A stretch of 64,000 nucleotides of DNA from Fictibacillus solisalsi (GTDB taxonomy: Bacteria; Bacillota; Bacilli; Bacillales; Fictibacillaceae), in assembly GCF_900103485.1 (NCBI RefSeq), contig NZ_FNHW01000003.1, positions 1 through 64,000 on the forward strand, in the 5' to 3' direction. Under the pieces are notes generated by a model, which saw nothing but the letters and a program-made list of their open reading frames with translations, was not told the origin of the DNA and ran no database searches. Shown in pieces: positions 25,167 through 33,979 of this stretch (position 1 is the stretch's first letter; each line of letters starts with the position of its first letter). A program made the position numbers and the translations under genes.

Positions 25167-26543
25167 GTGAGAAGATTGCTTGGAGTAAAAAGAAAAAAGG
25201 ATAAAAAAGGGTTATTTTTAACCTCGGTTCAAATTATTGTTCTTTTTTACCTCATATCTGTAGTTGTTGCAACCGGAGTTTTAAGTCTGCCGGCATTTCA
25301 CAATCCGGGTGTTTCATTAAGCTTTATTGATGCGCTGTTTACAGCGGTCAGTGCCGTCAGTGTGACAGGCCTTTCCGTTGTAACCATTCATGAGACATTT
25401 AATACAAGCGGTGTTATTGCTTTGGCCATCATCGTTCAAATTGGCGGGGTAGGAGTAATGACTCTAGGGACTGCATTATGGATTTTACTGGGAAAGAAAA
25501 TTGGCATGCGTGAGCGCCAATTGATCATGACCGATCAGAACCAGTCCACACTGGCCGGTATTGTTAACCTGATGAGGCAGATTCTCGGCCTTATTATCAT
25601 CATTGAGTTCATCGGTATGGTCCTTTTCACGTTTCTTTTCCTTAAATATTACCCGACCTGGCAGGAGGCTGCCTATCATGGATTTTTCGCTTCTGTTACG
25701 GCTACAACCAATGCGGGTTTTGACCTTACGGGACAATCTCTTATCCCATTCAGGCATGATTACCTGATTCAGCTTTTGACTATGATTTTAATCACCACCG
25801 GTGCCATTGGATTTCCGGTGCTTATTGAAGTAAAGAACTTTATTGCGGAACGAAAATACAAAGAGCGGTACACATTTACACTGTTCACCAAGGTAACTAC
25901 CCTTACGTTTTTTATTTTGGTTGTACTTGGAACTCTAGGGATTTATGCCTTTGAATCCCACCGTTTCCTGGCGGATAAAACATGGCATGAAACCTTTTTT
26001 TATTCGCTTTTTCAATCGGTAACCACTCGGAGCGGCGGGCTGGCCACCATGGACATGAACCACTTCTCCGTGCCGACCAATCTTTTTTTAAGCGCGATGA
26101 TGTTTATTGGTGCGTCGCCGAGCAGTGTGGGCGGCGGGGTCCGGACAACCACGATTGCAGTTGCCTTTCTCGCCATTTTGTTTTATGCAAAAGGACGCAA
26201 TTCGATTAAAATATTCAAGCGTGAAGTTCTTACCGAAGATATTCAAAAGGCTTTTATTGTTCTTATCGTTGCATTTATGCTGTGCAGCATTGCTTCATTG
26301 ATTGTGGCGGTTACCGATCCGATGCCGATCGAGAAGATTGTATTCGAAGTGTGTTCCGCGTTTGGAACAACCGGTTTAAGTCTGGGGATTACCCCGCATT
26401 TAAGCACAGGCGGTAAAGTGGTGCTGATGGTGCTTATGTTTATCGGAAGGATTGGAATTCTTTCCTTCTTATTCATCATTCGCGGACGGGTCGTTATTGA
26501 ACATTTTCATTATCCAAAAGAAAAAATTATTATTGGGCAATAG
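25167..26543 (+). CDS. Trk/Ktr-type K+ uptake membrane subunit (KtrD/KtrB-like)
   Basis: 458-aa K+ translocating subunit with four pore-loop repeats: SAVSVTGLSVV, TATTNAGFDLTG, TTRSGGLATMD and SAFGTTGLSLGIT supply the selectivity-filter glycines. No regulatory KtrA/KtrC (RCK) gene is adjacent, as for B. subtilis ktrD, whose partner ktrC is encoded elsewhere. Start at GTG 25167 is uncertain; TTG at 25176, preceded by AGGGTTGTGA, would shorten it by three residues. A possible promoter (TTGAAT, 17 bases, TAAGAT) lies at 25085-25113. Confidence 0.9.
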   Translation: MRRLLGVKRKKDKKGLFLTSVQIIVLFYLISVVVATGVLSLPAFHNPGVSLSFIDALFTAVSAVSVTGLSVVTIHETFNTSGVIALAIIVQIGGVGVMTLGTALWILLGKKIGMRERQLIMTDQNQSTLAGIVNLMRQILGLIIIIEFIGMVLFTFLFLKYYPTWQEAAYHGFFASVTATTNAGFDLTGQSLIPFRHDYLIQLLTMILITTGAIGFPVLIEVKNFIAERKYKERYTFTLFTKVTTLTFFILVVLGTLGIYAFESHRFLADKTWHETFFYSLFQSVTTRSGGLATMDMNHFSVPTNLFLSAMMFIGASPSSVGGGVRTTTIAVAFLAILFYAKGRNSIKIFKREVLTEDIQKAFIVLIVAFMLCSIASLIVAVTDPMPIEKIVFEVCSAFGTTGLSLGITPHLSTGGKVVLMVLMFIGRIGILSFLFIIRGRVVIEHFHYPKEKIIIGQ

Positions 26544-26555
26544 CCTGAGCAACCT

Positions 26556-26592
26556 GAAGAAGACCTATATGTACGGGGTCTTCTTTTTTTTA
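26556..26592 (+). terminator. Terminator after the Ktr gene
   Basis: AAGAAGACC pairs with GGGTCTTCTT around TATATGTACG, followed by T7. Confidence 0.88.
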
Positions 26593-26683
26593 TATGGCCT
26601 TTTTAGCATTCCTTTTCTACGGATTTGATTAATCTTCAAAGCCGCCATAAGATAAAGCTAAGAAGATGTTGAGGAGGAATAAA

Positions 26684-27604
26684 ATGAAATCGTTAACTTA
26701 TACCCTTTTAGATGTTTTCACCAATAAACCATTCAGCGGAAATCAATTGGCTGTTTTTCACGACAACGTTCAACTATCAACTGAATGGATGCAAAAAATT
26801 GCCAGGGAATTGAATCTTTCGGAAACGGTTTTTGTTCAATCACCGGACAATCGCAAAAATAATAAAAAGCTGCGCATTTTTACTCCAGAGATGGAATTGC
26901 CAATGGCAGGGCACCCTACTTTAGGGGCTGCATTTCTGCTCGCACAAAAAGGGTGGATTGCTACTTCAGAGGGAAGGAATGAATGGATCTTTGAAGAGGG
27001 AGTCGGCGATATTTCAGTCACAGTGCATAAAGGGAGCGGTGATGATCTCAGGATTGAGATGAATCAGCCCATGCCGCAATTCGGCCCATCCTTTCAAGAG
27101 CGCGAGTTGGCGGCGACCTTACTGTCTCTTTCCCCGGAAGACCTGGATGTGGACCTTCCCATTCAAACGGTATCCACAGGGGTCCCTTTCTTGTTTATTC
27201 CCGTTCAATCCCTTGAGGCAATGAAAAGCATTAATTTCAGAATGGATATTTGGGAGAAGGATTTTAGCCATAACCCGTCAACCAGGCATATTTTTGCCTT
27301 CACAGCTGAAACAGAAGAGGAAGAATCAACGGTTCACAGCAGAATGTTCGCACCGGCAATGGGAATACCGGAAGACCCAGCTACCGGGGCAGCAAGCGGC
27401 CCATTAGGTGCCTATATCGTTGAACATATGAACATTGTGCAGGGGCATGAAGGGATATATCAACTGCGAAGTGAACAGGGCTTTGAGATGGGAAGACGCA
27501 GCCTGATTGATATCACCATTCGAAAAGACGCGGAATATAAAGAAGTAAAAATTGGCGGGAGAAGTGTCATTGTCGGTTCAGGAGAACTTTTTCTTGACCT
27601 TTAA
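26684..27604 (+). CDS. PhzF-family isomerase
   Basis: 306-aa protein of the PhzF/DAP-epimerase-like fold. The N-terminal YTLLDVFTNKPFSGNQLAVF and MELPMAGHPTLGAAFLL segments and the later GIPEDPATGAASGPLGAY are characteristic. The conserved catalytic Glu is present in NLSETVF (Glu47). ATG follows GAGGAGGAAT at 26684; the longer frame from 26666 reads through that site. PhzF relatives isomerise diverse substrates, so the reaction is not assigned. Confidence 0.88.
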   Translation: MKSLTYTLLDVFTNKPFSGNQLAVFHDNVQLSTEWMQKIARELNLSETVFVQSPDNRKNNKKLRIFTPEMELPMAGHPTLGAAFLLAQKGWIATSEGRNEWIFEEGVGDISVTVHKGSGDDLRIEMNQPMPQFGPSFQERELAATLLSLSPEDLDVDLPIQTVSTGVPFLFIPVQSLEAMKSINFRMDIWEKDFSHNPSTRHIFAFTAETEEEESTVHSRMFAPAMGIPEDPATGAASGPLGAYIVEHMNIVQGHEGIYQLRSEQGFEMGRRSLIDITIRKDAEYKEVKIGGRSVIVGSGELFLDL

Positions 27605-27613
27605 TAGGTGGTT

Positions 27614-27645
27614 TAAGGCACCGGTTCTAAACCGGGCCTTTTTTT
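27614..27645 (+). terminator. Terminator after the PhzF gene
   Basis: AAGGC(A)CCGGTT pairs with AACCGGGCCTT around CTA, followed by T7. Confidence 0.78.
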
Positions 27646-27679
27646 GTCCGGGGAAAAATAACAAAAACCACCCATAAAC

Positions 27680-27720
27680 GAAACAACTGTTACGTAATAG
27701 GTTGAAACAATTGTTATTTA
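27680..27720 (+). repeat. Direct repeat over the promoter of the envelope operon
   Basis: GAAACAACTGTTACGTA (27680-27696) recurs as GAAACAATTGTTATTTA (27704-27720), 14 of 17 bases identical, with a 24-base period. The second copy starts inside the -35 box (TTGAAA at 27702) and fills the spacer. This is the usual layout of a repressor or activator operator. Confidence 0.5.
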
Positions 27721-27729
27721 TGTTATTAT
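27702..27729 (+). promoter_or_regulatory. Promoter of the chrB-like/NodB/DedA operon
   Basis: TTGAAA (27702-27707), 16-base spacer, TATTAT (27724-27729), 35 bases before the first gene. Confidence 0.6.
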
Positions 27730-27764
27730 GTCTACATGATATGGATGATAAGGTGGGAGTTTTA

Positions 27765-28310
27765 ATGGAAGAAGGCCGGATGTGGTATTTGTTTTCTTAT
27801 AAAGTCCCTGTGGAACCTTCTACACTCAGAGTGAGGATATGGAGAAATTTGAAAGCACTTGGAGTCCTTTATATACAGCAGTCTGTTTGCCTTGTCCCAA
27901 AAGTGGGGGACATAGGGAACAAGCTGGCCAAACTGCATACCCTGATTAAGGACCATGGCGGCGAATCCTTTATGATGGAGATCCTGAAGTTCTCTGATTA
28001 CTCCGAGGAGGAACTTATTAAATTGTTTAATAAGCAGAGAACAAAAGAATACAATGATTGGCTGGAGAGCTGCAGATATTTTGGACAGGAAATGCATAGG
28101 AAAGCAAACAACATTGTTTATTTAAATATTGATGAAAGTGAAATGGAGCTTATGCGGTTAAAAAGGCAGCTCAGAAAAATTCTAAAAAAAGATTACTTTG
28201 ATCATGAATTATCCTTTCAGGCTAAAGCATACTTGAAACAGTGTGAGGAAGACCTTTATTCGCTGGCGGAAGCTGTATATAAGTTAGAAGGGACACAAAA
28301 AGGGAAATGA
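27765..28310 (+). CDS. ChrB N-terminal-domain protein
   Basis: 181-aa protein whose first 100 residues (WYLFSYKVPVEPSTLRVRIW then LGVLYIQQSVCLVP) match the N-terminal domain of ChrB, the regulatory protein linked to chromate resistance. No chromate transporter ChrA is near. The C-terminal half is helical and charged. ATG at 27765 follows AGGTGGGA; the longer frame from 27702 begins inside the promoter. Its stop overlaps the next start by four bases. Here the domain more likely senses or regulates for the envelope genes behind it. Confidence 0.75.
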   Translation: MEEGRMWYLFSYKVPVEPSTLRVRIWRNLKALGVLYIQQSVCLVPKVGDIGNKLAKLHTLIKDHGGESFMMEILKFSDYSEEELIKLFNKQRTKEYNDWLESCRYFGQEMHRKANNIVYLNIDESEMELMRLKRQLRKILKKDYFDHELSFQAKAYLKQCEEDLYSLAEAVYKLEGTQKGK

Positions 28311-29026
28311 TAATTGTATATTGCATTTGTACAGTTGTATTTCTTTTTCTGTTGTATGGCTTGATCCCTACCGTCTGCATCAGGCTGTTTTCAGTTGGCA
28401 TTATTAAAAAAGGAACAACAGAAAGAAAAGGATTTTTTCTCACATTTGATGATGGTCCTCATGCGGTGTATACACCGCAACTGCTGGACCTGTTAAAGTC
28501 GTATAATGTACCGGCAGCATTTTTCATAGTTGGTGAACGAGCCGAAAGGGAACCCGAACTTCTTAAAAGGATGAGTAAAGAAGGGCACACTGTAGGAATT
28601 CATCATCAAACCCATTCAAACAGTTGGTTTTTAACACCGGGTAAACTAAAAAGAGAAATCAGCAAATGTGCAGCTGTTATTCAACATGCGACAGGAAAAA
28701 AGGCGAATTTTTACCGGCCGCCCTGGGGAAGATTCAACTTGTTTTCACTTTTGCTCTCAAGAGAGTATCAAGTGATTATGTGGTCCTCCATTACTGGAGA
28801 CTGGAAGGCCGGTCAGGGAAAGGCCAAGCTGGCCGCAAAGTTAAAGAAGGGCCTGCACAGCGGATGTATTTATTTGCTTCACGATAACGGTGAAAACCCT
28901 GGGGCGGATGATGTGGCACCTTCTGTTATGCTTCAAGCTCTGCGGGATTTTCTGGAATATGCCAGAAGCCAAGGATATATCGGATTGCCACTGGAAGAAT
29001 TAAAGAATACAAACAAACGAGGTTAA
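28307..29026 (+). CDS. Polysaccharide deacetylase (NodB family)
   Basis: 239-aa membrane-anchored carbohydrate esterase family 4 protein: N-terminal hydrophobic anchor (residues 1-25), motif 1 TFDDGPH (about 46-52), motif 2 GIHHQTHS with the H-x3-H metal site, motif 3 RPPWGR and motif 4 near YLLHDN. All metal and catalytic positions look intact. Likely removes acetyl groups from a cell-surface glycan such as peptidoglycan. Start codon is nested in the previous gene's stop. Confidence 0.9.
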   Translation: MIIVYCICTVVFLFLLYGLIPTVCIRLFSVGIIKKGTTERKGFFLTFDDGPHAVYTPQLLDLLKSYNVPAAFFIVGERAEREPELLKRMSKEGHTVGIHHQTHSNSWFLTPGKLKREISKCAAVIQHATGKKANFYRPPWGRFNLFSLLLSREYQVIMWSSITGDWKAGQGKAKLAAKLKKGLHSGCIYLLHDNGENPGADDVAPSVMLQALRDFLEYARSQGYIGLPLEELKNTNKRG

Positions 29027-29027
29027 T

Positions 29028-29606
29028 ATGAGTTTAGATACCGTTATTTCCTATTTGCAAAACTACGGTCATTGGATCATTTTACTGGTTTTATTTTGTG
29101 GAATTACCGGCATCCCTGCTCCTGAAGAATCATTTTTGTTTTTGGTCGGGGTGTTGGTTGCAAAAGGACATTTAGAGTTTGGTACGAGCTTTCTTTATGC
29201 ATTTATGGGTACTGTTGCCGGTATGTTTGCCTCTTATTGGCTCGGCCGAAAACTGGGACTGCCGTTTATTGAGCGATACGGAAAATTCATTAAAATAACA
29301 CCGGACCGATGGAAAGCTGTGGAGAAAAGGTTCCATGAACACGCCCTTACGACCCTTTTGTTCGGTTTTTACCTTCCCGGCCTTCGTCAGCTGGCACCCT
29401 ACATTGCAGGAATCAGCACGTATTCTTTTTTGCGCTATGTACTGCTTTCGTTTCTTGGGAGCGGGATGTGGACAGCTGCTTTTATCAGCATCGGCTATTT
29501 CTTTGGAGACCGAGTCAAGTTATCCTACTTGCCGTGGATTGCCGCAGCAGCTTTGCTGTTATTCGTGCTGACTGTATTCAGAAAGAAATTTACAAACAAG
29601 GCTTAA
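29028..29606 (+). CDS. DedA-family membrane protein
   Basis: 192-aa integral membrane protein of the SNARE-associated/DedA family, now known to include undecaprenyl-phosphate and phospholipid flippases. Typical segments: GIPAPEESFLFLVG near residue 28, a GRKLG cytoplasmic turn near 68 and FYLPGLRQLAPYIAG near 115. It starts one base after the deacetylase gene, so the pair is coupled. A link to lipid carrier recycling fits the neighbouring glycan and glycolipid genes. Confidence 0.88.
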   Translation: MSLDTVISYLQNYGHWIILLVLFCGITGIPAPEESFLFLVGVLVAKGHLEFGTSFLYAFMGTVAGMFASYWLGRKLGLPFIERYGKFIKITPDRWKAVEKRFHEHALTTLLFGFYLPGLRQLAPYIAGISTYSFLRYVLLSFLGSGMWTAAFISIGYFFGDRVKLSYLPWIAAAALLLFVLTVFRKKFTNKA

Positions 29607-29629
29607 AAGGTTTGTAAGGAGGATTTACC

Positions 29630-30757
29630 ATGAAGAAAATCTTGTTTTTACCTTTATTTCAAATGCCTTCTGGTCATCATCAGGTTGCTGATGCATTAAT
29701 GTCTTCCATTGAGCAAAGCAGTGATGAACAGGTGGTTTGCAAAAAAATTGACTTTCTCAGCTACTGGAATAAGCCGCTGGAAAAAGTCATATCAACTACG
29801 TATTTAAAATGGATTCATATGATGCCAAGGACATATGACTGGATCTATCATCATGTGATGTATTCTCCGGCCAAAAAAAGATTGATGCCCCCTCATCAGC
29901 TTCTTCTTTTTGAGCACAAAATGCTGCGGATGCTGAAGGAGGAAAAGCCGAATGTCATTGTATGTACGCATTGTTTCCCTTCAGCCGTTATCAGCCGGCT
30001 TAAAAAACGGGGATTGATCGACATTCCTGTTGTAAATGTGTACACGGATTTCTTTATCAATGATATTTGGGGAAAAAGAGGAATTGATTATCATTTGGTC
30101 AGCGATGTATCCATGAAAAAAGAGCTGATTAACAGACACCAAATTAACAGCACGCAGATTATTATTACGGGAATTCCGGTGAATGAAGACATCAGAGCCT
30201 ATTTTTCCGCTAAACCCGCCTTGAAGAAACATATTTTAATTTCAGGAGGAAGCATTGGGCTTGGACAGATCAAAGGGTTCTTAAAACAGATTAAACCAGG
30301 TTCCAATTACCGCTATACGGTCCTGTGCGGTAAAAATCAGAAGCTGTATAAAGAACTAACCTCCTGGAATCATCCGAATATTAAACCAAGAGGCTATATT
30401 TCCACGAGGTCTGAAATGAACCATCTGTACGAACAGGTGGACGCGATTGTAACAAAACCAGGAGGAATCACAATCAGCGAAGCACTAAAGAAACGATTGC
30501 CCATTTTTGTCCACTCCGCATTGCCTGGTCAAGAACAGATCAATTTGAAAAAGCTTATCAGAGAAAAGCTGATTATCCAGTTGCACGAGGATATCCCTTT
30601 GGAGGATCAAATTGCCTCTGTGCTTGAAAATGAACCGGAAGTGAAAGGGCTTTTGAACAAAATGAGTTATTTTGAAAATCATCGGGAAAAAAGCGCGTAT
30701 GAAGTGGTGCTCAATTTGCTGAATGAGACGCCTATGCTTAAAGTTCAGCCAGTCTAA
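29630..30757 (+). CDS. MGDG-synthase-type glycosyltransferase (GT28/UgtP-like)
   Basis: 375-aa GT-B glycosyltransferase. The N-terminal PSGHHQVADALMSS resembles the acceptor-binding GHxxxA loop of UgtP and MGDG synthases; the C-terminal TKPGGITISEAL (about 288-299) is the UDP-sugar-binding motif. Likely transfers a sugar to diacylglycerol or another membrane lipid using UDP-glucose or UDP-galactose. It follows dedA by 23 bases with AAGGAGG before the start. It is somewhat divergent from UgtP itself, so the specificity is open. Confidence 0.85.
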   Translation: MKKILFLPLFQMPSGHHQVADALMSSIEQSSDEQVVCKKIDFLSYWNKPLEKVISTTYLKWIHMMPRTYDWIYHHVMYSPAKKRLMPPHQLLLFEHKMLRMLKEEKPNVIVCTHCFPSAVISRLKKRGLIDIPVVNVYTDFFINDIWGKRGIDYHLVSDVSMKKELINRHQINSTQIIITGIPVNEDIRAYFSAKPALKKHILISGGSIGLGQIKGFLKQIKPGSNYRYTVLCGKNQKLYKELTSWNHPNIKPRGYISTRSEMNHLYEQVDAIVTKPGGITISEALKKRLPIFVHSALPGQEQINLKKLIREKLIIQLHEDIPLEDQIASVLENEPEVKGLLNKMSYFENHREKSAYEVVLNLLNETPMLKVQPV

Positions 30758-30787
30758 TTCACCTTTAATAAACCGGGGGAAGCATTG

Positions 30788-31744
30788 ATGCTTAGAATAA
30801 TGGCAGTCACAAAAGATCATGAACTTATCCTTCAGCCGTCGGTCGAAGAGCTGTCGGAAGACAGGATGGAGTGGTATTGGGTCGATTTTATCGATCCGGA
30901 GGATGAGGAAATTAAGCTGCTTAGCTCTTATTTCCATTTTCATCCGCTGGCAATTGAAGACTGCCTGCAGTTTCTTCAGCGGCCTAAACTTGAGTATTAC
31001 CAGGGTTACAGTTTTTTCGTTATGCACGCTCTTCATACCCAGTCCCTTGCTGCCCAGGAAGTTGATCTTTTTATCGGAGAAAAGTTCATCGTTTCCTTTC
31101 ATTATGACCAACTGGCAGAAATGGATTCTACGTGGAACTACTTTGCAGGGCTTGGAAACTTTTCCTCAATCGGACCGATAGAAGTCGGGCATAAAATCAT
31201 GGACAAAATCGTGGATACGTATTTTCCAATTGTCCAGAACATAGAAGACCACCTGCTAGACATTGAAAACAATTATGAAAAAGGAAATAAGCACACTCTA
31301 ATTCAACAAACATTTGATGTTCGGAGCGACCTGTTAAAAGTACGGCGTACCATTTTTCCCATGCGGGATTTAATGTACCGGACCTTGGAATCCAAACGAT
31401 TAATTATCAATGAAAATAAAAAAGCGTATTTTCATGATATTTATGACCATCTCATAAAATTAAGTGAGATGATCGATTCCAACCGGGAAATGACCTCGGA
31501 TATCCGTGATAATTATATATCACTTAATTCCTATAAAATGAATAACATTATGAAGACCCTCACGGTTATTACAACGATCTTTATGCCGTTAACGTTTATT
31601 GCAGGAATTTACGGTATGAATTTTCAGTATATGCCGGAATTGAAGTGGCGTGAGGGTTACTTTTTTGTGCTGGGAAGTATGCTGGTTCTCGGACTGAGCA
31701 TGTATTTCTGGTTTAGGAAAAAAGGATGGTTTGATCAGGACTGA
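30788..31744 (+). CDS. corA: CorA-type magnesium/metal channel
   Basis: 318-aa protein with a long cytoplasmic domain and two C-terminal helices. The YGMNF signature at the end of TM1 (about 278-282) followed by a short acidic/aromatic loop (QYMPELKW) and TM2 ending in a basic tail is the CorA pattern. ATG at 30788 follows GGGGGA; TTG just before it is an alternative. It lies 30 bases after the glycosyltransferase gene and may be the last member of the transcript. Confidence 0.92.
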   Translation: MLRIMAVTKDHELILQPSVEELSEDRMEWYWVDFIDPEDEEIKLLSSYFHFHPLAIEDCLQFLQRPKLEYYQGYSFFVMHALHTQSLAAQEVDLFIGEKFIVSFHYDQLAEMDSTWNYFAGLGNFSSIGPIEVGHKIMDKIVDTYFPIVQNIEDHLLDIENNYEKGNKHTLIQQTFDVRSDLLKVRRTIFPMRDLMYRTLESKRLIINENKKAYFHDIYDHLIKLSEMIDSNREMTSDIRDNYISLNSYKMNNIMKTLTVITTIFMPLTFIAGIYGMNFQYMPELKWREGYFFVLGSMLVLGLSMYFWFRKKGWFDQD

Positions 31745-31889
31745 CCACAAAAAGTGAAGATGAAAAATTTACGAATAAATACAGGCAAACGGGTGAACCA
31801 AACAGGGAAAAAGGGTACAGAAGGTAAAAAGGAAAAGGCCGGGGCTTTATGAGAATGGCAAACAGCCTGCAGGAAGGAAGGCGGAGAAG

Positions 31890-32513
31890 ATGGATTACGG
31901 CTTCTTTTTTCAGTTTTTTCATGATCATGGTTACCTTGGTGTGTTCGTGCTTTCATGGATTGGAGTCCTGGGGCTCCCCGTACCCAATGAAATCATTGTA
32001 ATGGTCAGCGGAATGCTTTCAAATAAAGTTCTTCTGAATCCTGCTTATTCATTCATTGCCACTTATTTGGGAGTGATTTCTGTTTTAACATTGATTTATA
32101 TGCTCGGAAGGTATGGCGGCACAGCCATCGTCCAACGGCTTTATAGAATCGGCCGGATCAGAAAGGGAGTTCAAAAAGCATCTGGCCTGCTTGACCGCTG
32201 GGGAGAGAAAATTCTTTTATTTAGCTTTTTTATTCCGGGATTAAGGCTCTTAATGCCTTTTATTGTTGGCAGCAACGGTCTGCCATATTTACGCTTTGCT
32301 ATACTCACCTATCCTGCGGGTTTTCTTTGGGCTGTTTTTTACTTCGCCATCGGGAATCAATATGGGGAACATCTTACCCAGATTCATTCGTATTTCCAAT
32401 CATACAGCTGGATCCTTCCTTCAGTGGCCATTACCTTCGCTTTAATGTGGTCATGGCGCTATGCCAAACAAAGTAAAAATCATCTGCCCCGTCTTCATAA
32501 GCATTCCAAGTAA
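31890..32513 (+). CDS. Second DedA-family membrane protein
   Basis: 207-aa DedA-family protein, clearly different from the one at 29028: LGLPVPNEIIVMVSG near residue 29, MLGRYGG near 70 and FFIPGLRLLMPFIVG near 112. ATG follows AAGGAAGGCGGAG. It is 145 bases after corA; a 30-codon basic frame lies in that gap but has no convincing ribosome site. Two DedA paralogues in one cluster suggest related but distinct lipid substrates. Confidence 0.88.
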   Translation: MDYGFFFQFFHDHGYLGVFVLSWIGVLGLPVPNEIIVMVSGMLSNKVLLNPAYSFIATYLGVISVLTLIYMLGRYGGTAIVQRLYRIGRIRKGVQKASGLLDRWGEKILLFSFFIPGLRLLMPFIVGSNGLPYLRFAILTYPAGFLWAVFYFAIGNQYGEHLTQIHSYFQSYSWILPSVAITFALMWSWRYAKQSKNHLPRLHKHSK

Positions 32514-32887
32514 GGCGATTTTGTGAAGCCATACAGCAGCAGCTATCCTGTTAGTGGTTCTAAATTTCTATACCCTTCTCTATCAAGTGATTCTTACTTG
32601 CCCAAGGCATCAGGGTACAATTCTCAAAACATACAAAGTATTGTACGCTGCAGGGAACCGGAATACTTTCTAAAGAAAAACAGCTACGTCAGGAATTTTC
32701 AAAAGAAAAGCCAGCATTTGAAATAAAATTGAAAACACCGGAAACGGCTAGGCTCCTGTACGGCATCACGAAAAGAGTCGATACGCTGCATATATCGGTA
32801 GATCAGAAACAGAGTCAAAGAAAAGTTGGAGATGCAAACGTAAATCATACGAAAGCCCACCCTGACATGCCGGGTGGGCTGGTTTCA
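32514..32887. other. 374-base region without a confident gene
   Basis: Frames are open but unconvincing. A 67-codon frame starts with GTG at 32523. In another frame, codons stay open from 32597 to 32907 (about 100 codons including KTPETARLLYGITKRVDTL) with no start codon or ribosome site. Shifts between frames near 32650-32680 would join pieces of protein-like sequence, so this could be a decayed gene. The end of the region is a hairpin (32853-32881). Confidence 0.4.
32853..32881 (-). terminator. Hairpin downstream of the 40-aa minus-strand gene
   Basis: AGCCCACCC pairs with GGGTGGGCT around seven to ten bases. Read on the minus strand it comes directly after the stop of the small gene at 32888 and is followed by TTTCG, a weak T-tract. 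Confidence 0.5.
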
Positions 32888-33010
32888 TTAAAGGATTGGT
32901 TTTTTTGACGGTAAACGGTGCTTTGCCGGTTCTTTTTTTACGTTGGCATGCCTTATTTCGTTCAGGAGAGCAATTCCAAATATACTAAGTACGCTGCATA
33001 AAAAGGTCAT
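32888..33010 (-). CDS. Small membrane peptide (40 aa)
   Basis: On the minus strand AAAGGAGG is followed eight bases later by ATG and 40 codons: a hydrophobic stretch (MTFLCSVLSIFGIALL) then a basic tail rich in Lys, Pro and His. The ribosome site is near-perfect and a hairpin follows the stop. I do not recognise the family. It could be a membrane regulator or a short toxin-like peptide; the region opposite carries no competing gene. Confidence 0.55.
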   Translation of the reverse strand: MTFLCSVLSIFGIALLNEIRHANVKKEPAKHRLPSKKPIL

Positions 33011-33125
33011 TTGTCATTCCTCCTTTTCTCTCAAAACTAATATTGCCTGCCTGGTTGGTTTCTAAACCTTTCGTTTCTATTAAATGCCATTACTATATTC
33101 GTGATCATTCCTGGCTTTTTGTCTG

Positions 33126-33833
33126 TTAATTATCCTCACCGGGCTTATAGGAATATGGCCCTTTGTCTTCATTATGCGGGTTGTTGGTGTCAATGTGGAG
33201 CGTTCCTGATTCTGTAATCGTGGCTAGCATCACATTCTGTACATCGGCCCCCTTTTGTTTTAGCCGCTTCAATAGCCAGTCTCTATCCAGTTTCAAGTAT
33301 TTGAGGTTATGGTCAATGATCTGGCCGTCCATAATGACTGGAATAGGAATAAATTCTCGTTTTACCTTTACTTTTAAATCACCAGGCTGAACCGGCCGGA
33401 AATTGGATTTGGGAATGACGCTGATCTGGCCATTGTCTTCCATGGCACAAAGCGCGATGTTCCGGGTATCGGTAAAGCCTTTTACACGCAGCTGGGCAAG
33501 GAGCTCATCAATGGGAAGCCGTACCTTTTTTAGCCCCTTGCGGTCGATATCCCCGTTTCGGATGAGAACGGTGGGGCTCTCAAATAATGTCCATCGCAGT
33601 TTGTTGTTGAGGGACAGCCGCATGAATAGTTTATAAAAAAGAACGATGATGAACGTAAACAAAAGGGCTACCCATACGCTGTCTTTTTGCAGCGGCTGGC
33701 TGATGACATTCCCGATGATCAAAATATAAAGCATGTCAAAGCTGTGCATTTGCGACACGGCTTTTTTGCCTGTAATCCGTAAAAAGATATAGCCAAATAA
33801 AAAAATCAAAAAAGGCTTATAGATAAATTCCAT
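33126..33833 (-). CDS. DUF421 (YetF-type) membrane protein
   Basis: 235-aa protein: three N-terminal helices (about residues 5-80), then a cytoplasmic DUF421 domain with the conserved RNGDIDRKGLKKVRLPIDELLAQLRVKG (about 92-118) and, after a short insert, a further small domain with VIMDGQIIDHNLKYLKLDRDWL. Members such as YetF, YrbG and YdfR are linked to spore-membrane or germination traits in Bacillus, some as targets of SpoVA-independent sensors. Specific role unknown. Confidence 0.87.
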   Translation of the reverse strand: MEFIYKPFLIFLFGYIFLRITGKKAVSQMHSFDMLYILIIGNVISQPLQKDSVWVALLFTFIIVLFYKLFMRLSLNNKLRWTLFESPTVLIRNGDIDRKGLKKVRLPIDELLAQLRVKGFTDTRNIALCAMEDNGQISVIPKSNFRPVQPGDLKVKVKREFIPIPVIMDGQIIDHNLKYLKLDRDWLLKRLKQKGADVQNVMLATITESGTLHIDTNNPHNEDKGPYSYKPGEDN

Positions 33834-33979
33834 ACATGTCCCCCCTTGTAAACCTACATATATTATGGACAGAATGTCATGAGACTCATACTTGGCCGCA
33901 GAAGTTTGCCCCCATTCTTCATGAAATGGCGGGGGCCGTCATAAATTGAAAGTAAGAGATGATAGAGGAGGGAACAAGC

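Noticed and set aside
31760-31852. 30-codon basic frame between corA and the second dedA
   Set aside because: Very Lys/Gly-rich, no convincing ribosome site, and likely untranslated spacer in a purine-rich stretch.
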